Below are positions 36,448-37,744 of a DNA stretch of 37,744 nucleotides, one piece after another; within the stretch, counting starts at the first letter, position 1, and every line of letters begins with the position of its first letter. The stretch comes from Marinifilaceae bacterium (GTDB lineage: Bacteria; Bacteroidota; Bacteroidia; Bacteroidales; Marinifilaceae): NCBI GenBank assembly GCA_016744515.1, contig JADGEF010000022.1:1-37744 (forward strand), given 5' to 3'. The notes beneath the pieces were generated by a model that did not search any database, was not told where the DNA came from, and worked only from the letters and a program-made list of their open reading frames with translations. The translations under genes and the position numbers were made by a program.

Positions 36448-37305
36448 ATGAATTATTTAGAACAATTTGAATCAGATGATATTCTTTATCACTACACTAA
36501 AACAACAACGGCACTTGAACATATTTTAGCCAAAGAACAGTTACGCTTATCAGATCGAGTTAATTCTAATGATCCTATAGAAAATATGACTCCAAAAACG
36601 CTGATAAAAGTTGAAAGTTTAGAAAATGAAACTTATGACAATTGGGATAAATATGTAGAGGAAATAGAGAAAAAGATGAATCAGATTAAACAAGTCTGTT
36701 TTTGTATGAATGCAACGAGTAATCGTTTAAAAAAGCTGGATGAGAAACCGGCAGAATTTTATGGTTGTATGAAGCCTCGAATGTGGGAACAATATGCTGA
36801 TAATTATAATGGTGTTTGTCTTATACTTTCAAAGGTTGAATTATTAGAACAATTGGATAGAAGTTATAAAAAAAGAAAAATTAAGTATGTAAATTATAGT
36901 GATCTAGAAAATAAGAAGATTGAAATAAATTCTAGAGATCTTAAAGATCCTTATTATAACTTGTGCTTAAAGCAGGTGAATAAAAAGATAGACAAATATA
37001 TTTTTCACAAGCATAAAGATTATGAGGGAGAGAATGAATATCGAATTTGTTCTTATTCGGATAAAGTTTTAGAAATTAATATTAAATCAGCTATAAAAGG
37101 TATTGTAGTATCCGATAAGAATAGCAAATATTTTGAAGAAAAACTTCTTGAATACGCTGAAGATCTTAAGATTGATGTTTTTAAGGTTAATTGGAAAGGT
37201 GAAGGGGCTGATGCAATTAATTTGATAGATTTGGTTGAATGTCGTAAAAGAAATAAAACTATTGCTGAGGGATTCAAAAAGAGAAATCTTAACAAAAAGG
37301 AATAG
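36448..37305 (+). CDS. DUF2971-like protein
   Basis: This protein has 285 residues from the ATG at 36448; a GTG at 36430 would add six residues (MKKNIA) and cannot be excluded. The N-terminal pattern ILYHYTKTTTALEHILAKEQ, then LSDRVNSNDPIEN, and the middle pattern CFCMNATSN ... MWEQYADNYNGVCLILSK are those of DUF2971 (a Tyr-x-Tyr start, an N-D-P-x-E segment, then a C/F-rich strand and MWxxYA). The later segment HKDYEGENEYRICSY is also typical. The fold may resemble that of ADP-ribosyl-binding toxins, but no activity is established. It is an orphan gene with no signal peptide, AT-rich and enclosed by a 106-bp direct repeat pair, which fits acquired or accessory DNA. Relatives are often found in accessory and defence-type regions. 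Confidence 0.75.
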   Translation: MNYLEQFESDDILYHYTKTTTALEHILAKEQLRLSDRVNSNDPIENMTPKTLIKVESLENETYDNWDKYVEEIEKKMNQIKQVCFCMNATSNRLKKLDEKPAEFYGCMKPRMWEQYADNYNGVCLILSKVELLEQLDRSYKKRKIKYVNYSDLENKKIEINSRDLKDPYYNLCLKQVNKKIDKYIFHKHKDYEGENEYRICSYSDKVLEINIKSAIKGIVVSDKNSKYFEEKLLEYAEDLKIDVFKVNWKGEGADAINLIDLVECRKRNKTIAEGFKKRNLNKKE

Positions 37306-37312
37306 TGACCAG

Positions 37313-37468
37313 CTCCCGCAGATATTTTATCTGCGGGTTTCGCATTGGGGATTTATAATCCCAACTCCTGCAGATATCTTATCTGCAGGTTTTGAGTTGG
37401 GGATTTCTAATCCCAACTCCTGCAGATATCTTATCTGCAGGTTTTGAGTTGGGGATTTCTAATCCCCT
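37313..37468 (+). repeat. Three-unit 52-bp tandem array of micro-hairpins
   Basis: Units start at 37313, 37365 and 37417. Units 2 and 3 are identical up to the last few bases; unit 1 differs in both arms of its hairpin. Each unit holds a 10-bp perfect stem (CCTGCAGATA with TATCTGCAGG, loop TCT; unit 1 CCCGCAGATA with TATCTGCGGG, loop TTT) and a second stem (GGGATT with AATCCC, loop TCT or TAT). Small reading frames here only translate the repeat. Confidence 0.92.
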
Positions 37469-37478
37469 TTTCAGCTTA

Positions 37479-37527
37479 GGAGATTGTAAATCGCCAACAC
37501 CTCAAGCCCCGATTACAAATCTGGGGC
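37479..37527. repeat. Two further micro-hairpins after the array
   Basis: GGAGATT-GTA-AATCGCC (37479-37495, imperfect at one position) and GCCCCGATT-ACA-AATCTGGGGC (37506-37527, one extra base) continue the pattern of arms around a three-base loop. Confidence 0.65.
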
Positions 37528-37566
37528 AACAATTGTCTTCAAATATTCTTTTTCTTCAGGTCCGTC

Positions 37567-37672
37567 CATTTATCATGATATTGCCACGTCCTCATACTTC
37601 GTCCTCACAAAGACAGCCTTTAATTGTCATGCTCCGACTATAAGTAAGCCGTAAATGTCGGGTTATGACTAA
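37567..37672 (+). repeat. 106-bp direct repeat, copy B
   Basis: It is 103/106 identical to copy A at 36016-36121. Together with copy A it brackets the DUF2971 gene and the tandem array. Confidence 0.9.
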
Positions 37673-37688
37673 TAACTCCATTTATTGA

Positions 37689-37704
37689 TCCCGACACGTC
37701 GGGA
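37689..37704. repeat. Dyad TCCCGAC-AC-GTCGGGA at the right edge
   Basis: Perfect 7-base arms surround a 2-base centre. It follows the 106-bp repeat and probably belongs to the same mosaic of interspersed words. No gene is seen between 37306 and 37744. Confidence 0.55.
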
Positions 37705-37744
37705 ACAAAAAGAGTGAGATTTTCAAACTACTGCGCTCAAATTT

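Noticed and set aside
37313..37468. Possible CRISPR array
   Set aside because: The 52-bp units are contiguous, with no variable spacers and no cas genes nearby; each unit is a pair of palindromes.
37235..37643. Two frames (70 and 83 codons) over the tandem array
   Set aside because: They only translate the 52-bp repeat; 156 bases equal three units in the same frame, which explains the absence of stops.

Overview
The window is one continuous piece of a low-GC chromosome of a Bacteroidota bacterium, most likely a marine or anaerobic member of the Bacteroidales/Marinilabiliales (Marinifilaceae-like; this placement is inferred). The evidence is a 286-residue primary sigma factor without region 1.1, promoters of the TTTG-N20-TAnnTTTG type instead of -35/-10 boxes, no Shine-Dalgarno sequences, outer-membrane barrels ending in Phe, a class I Hcp close to those of strict anaerobes, a fused FTCD, and interspersed repeats of Bacteroidota style.

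Positions 1-15,000 are core genome. A TPR protein and an outer-membrane barrel form a two-gene operon. gyrB, a LOG-family protein, dapF (reverse), a membrane-anchored Deg/HtrA protease, rpoD, uvrB (reverse) and a secreted endonuclease/exonuclease/phosphatase-fold protein (reverse) follow. Almost every unit ends in a clear hairpin terminator.

Positions 15,000-31,000 hold redox, metal and envelope functions. These are hcp with a perfect GTAAC-N4-GTTAC palindrome upstream, a PepSY membrane protein, a cation/proton antiporter, a haem-type TonB-dependent receptor, an M49 (DPP III-like) lipoprotein that has lost its zinc-binding histidines, a 7TM-HD c-di-AMP phosphodiesterase of the PgpH type, a cytoplasmic NlpC/P60 peptidase, a ZIP metal transporter, a 55-residue 2[4Fe-4S] ferredoxin and a YfcC-type carrier.

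Positions 31,193-34,646 hold the lower histidine-degradation genes hutI and ftcD. They are separated by a GxxExxY gene lying inside imperfect inverted repeats of about 30 bp. Removing that cassette would leave a tight hutI-ftcD operon with a gap of about 38 bp.

From 34,709 to the end the window becomes accessory: about 1.7 kb of intergenic repeat mosaic around two orphan genes (a small one-TM protein and a DUF2971-like protein). The repeats include a 106-bp direct pair bracketing the DUF2971 gene, a 43-bp element whose two copies differ by compensatory changes in the stem, and a 52-bp tandem array made of tiny hairpins with three-base loops. The strongest leads for something undescribed are the catalytically dead M49 lipoprotein, the GxxExxY inverted-repeat cassette, and the hairpin-word arrays with covariation. 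No CRISPR array, tRNA, rRNA, prophage or conventional insertion sequence was seen.
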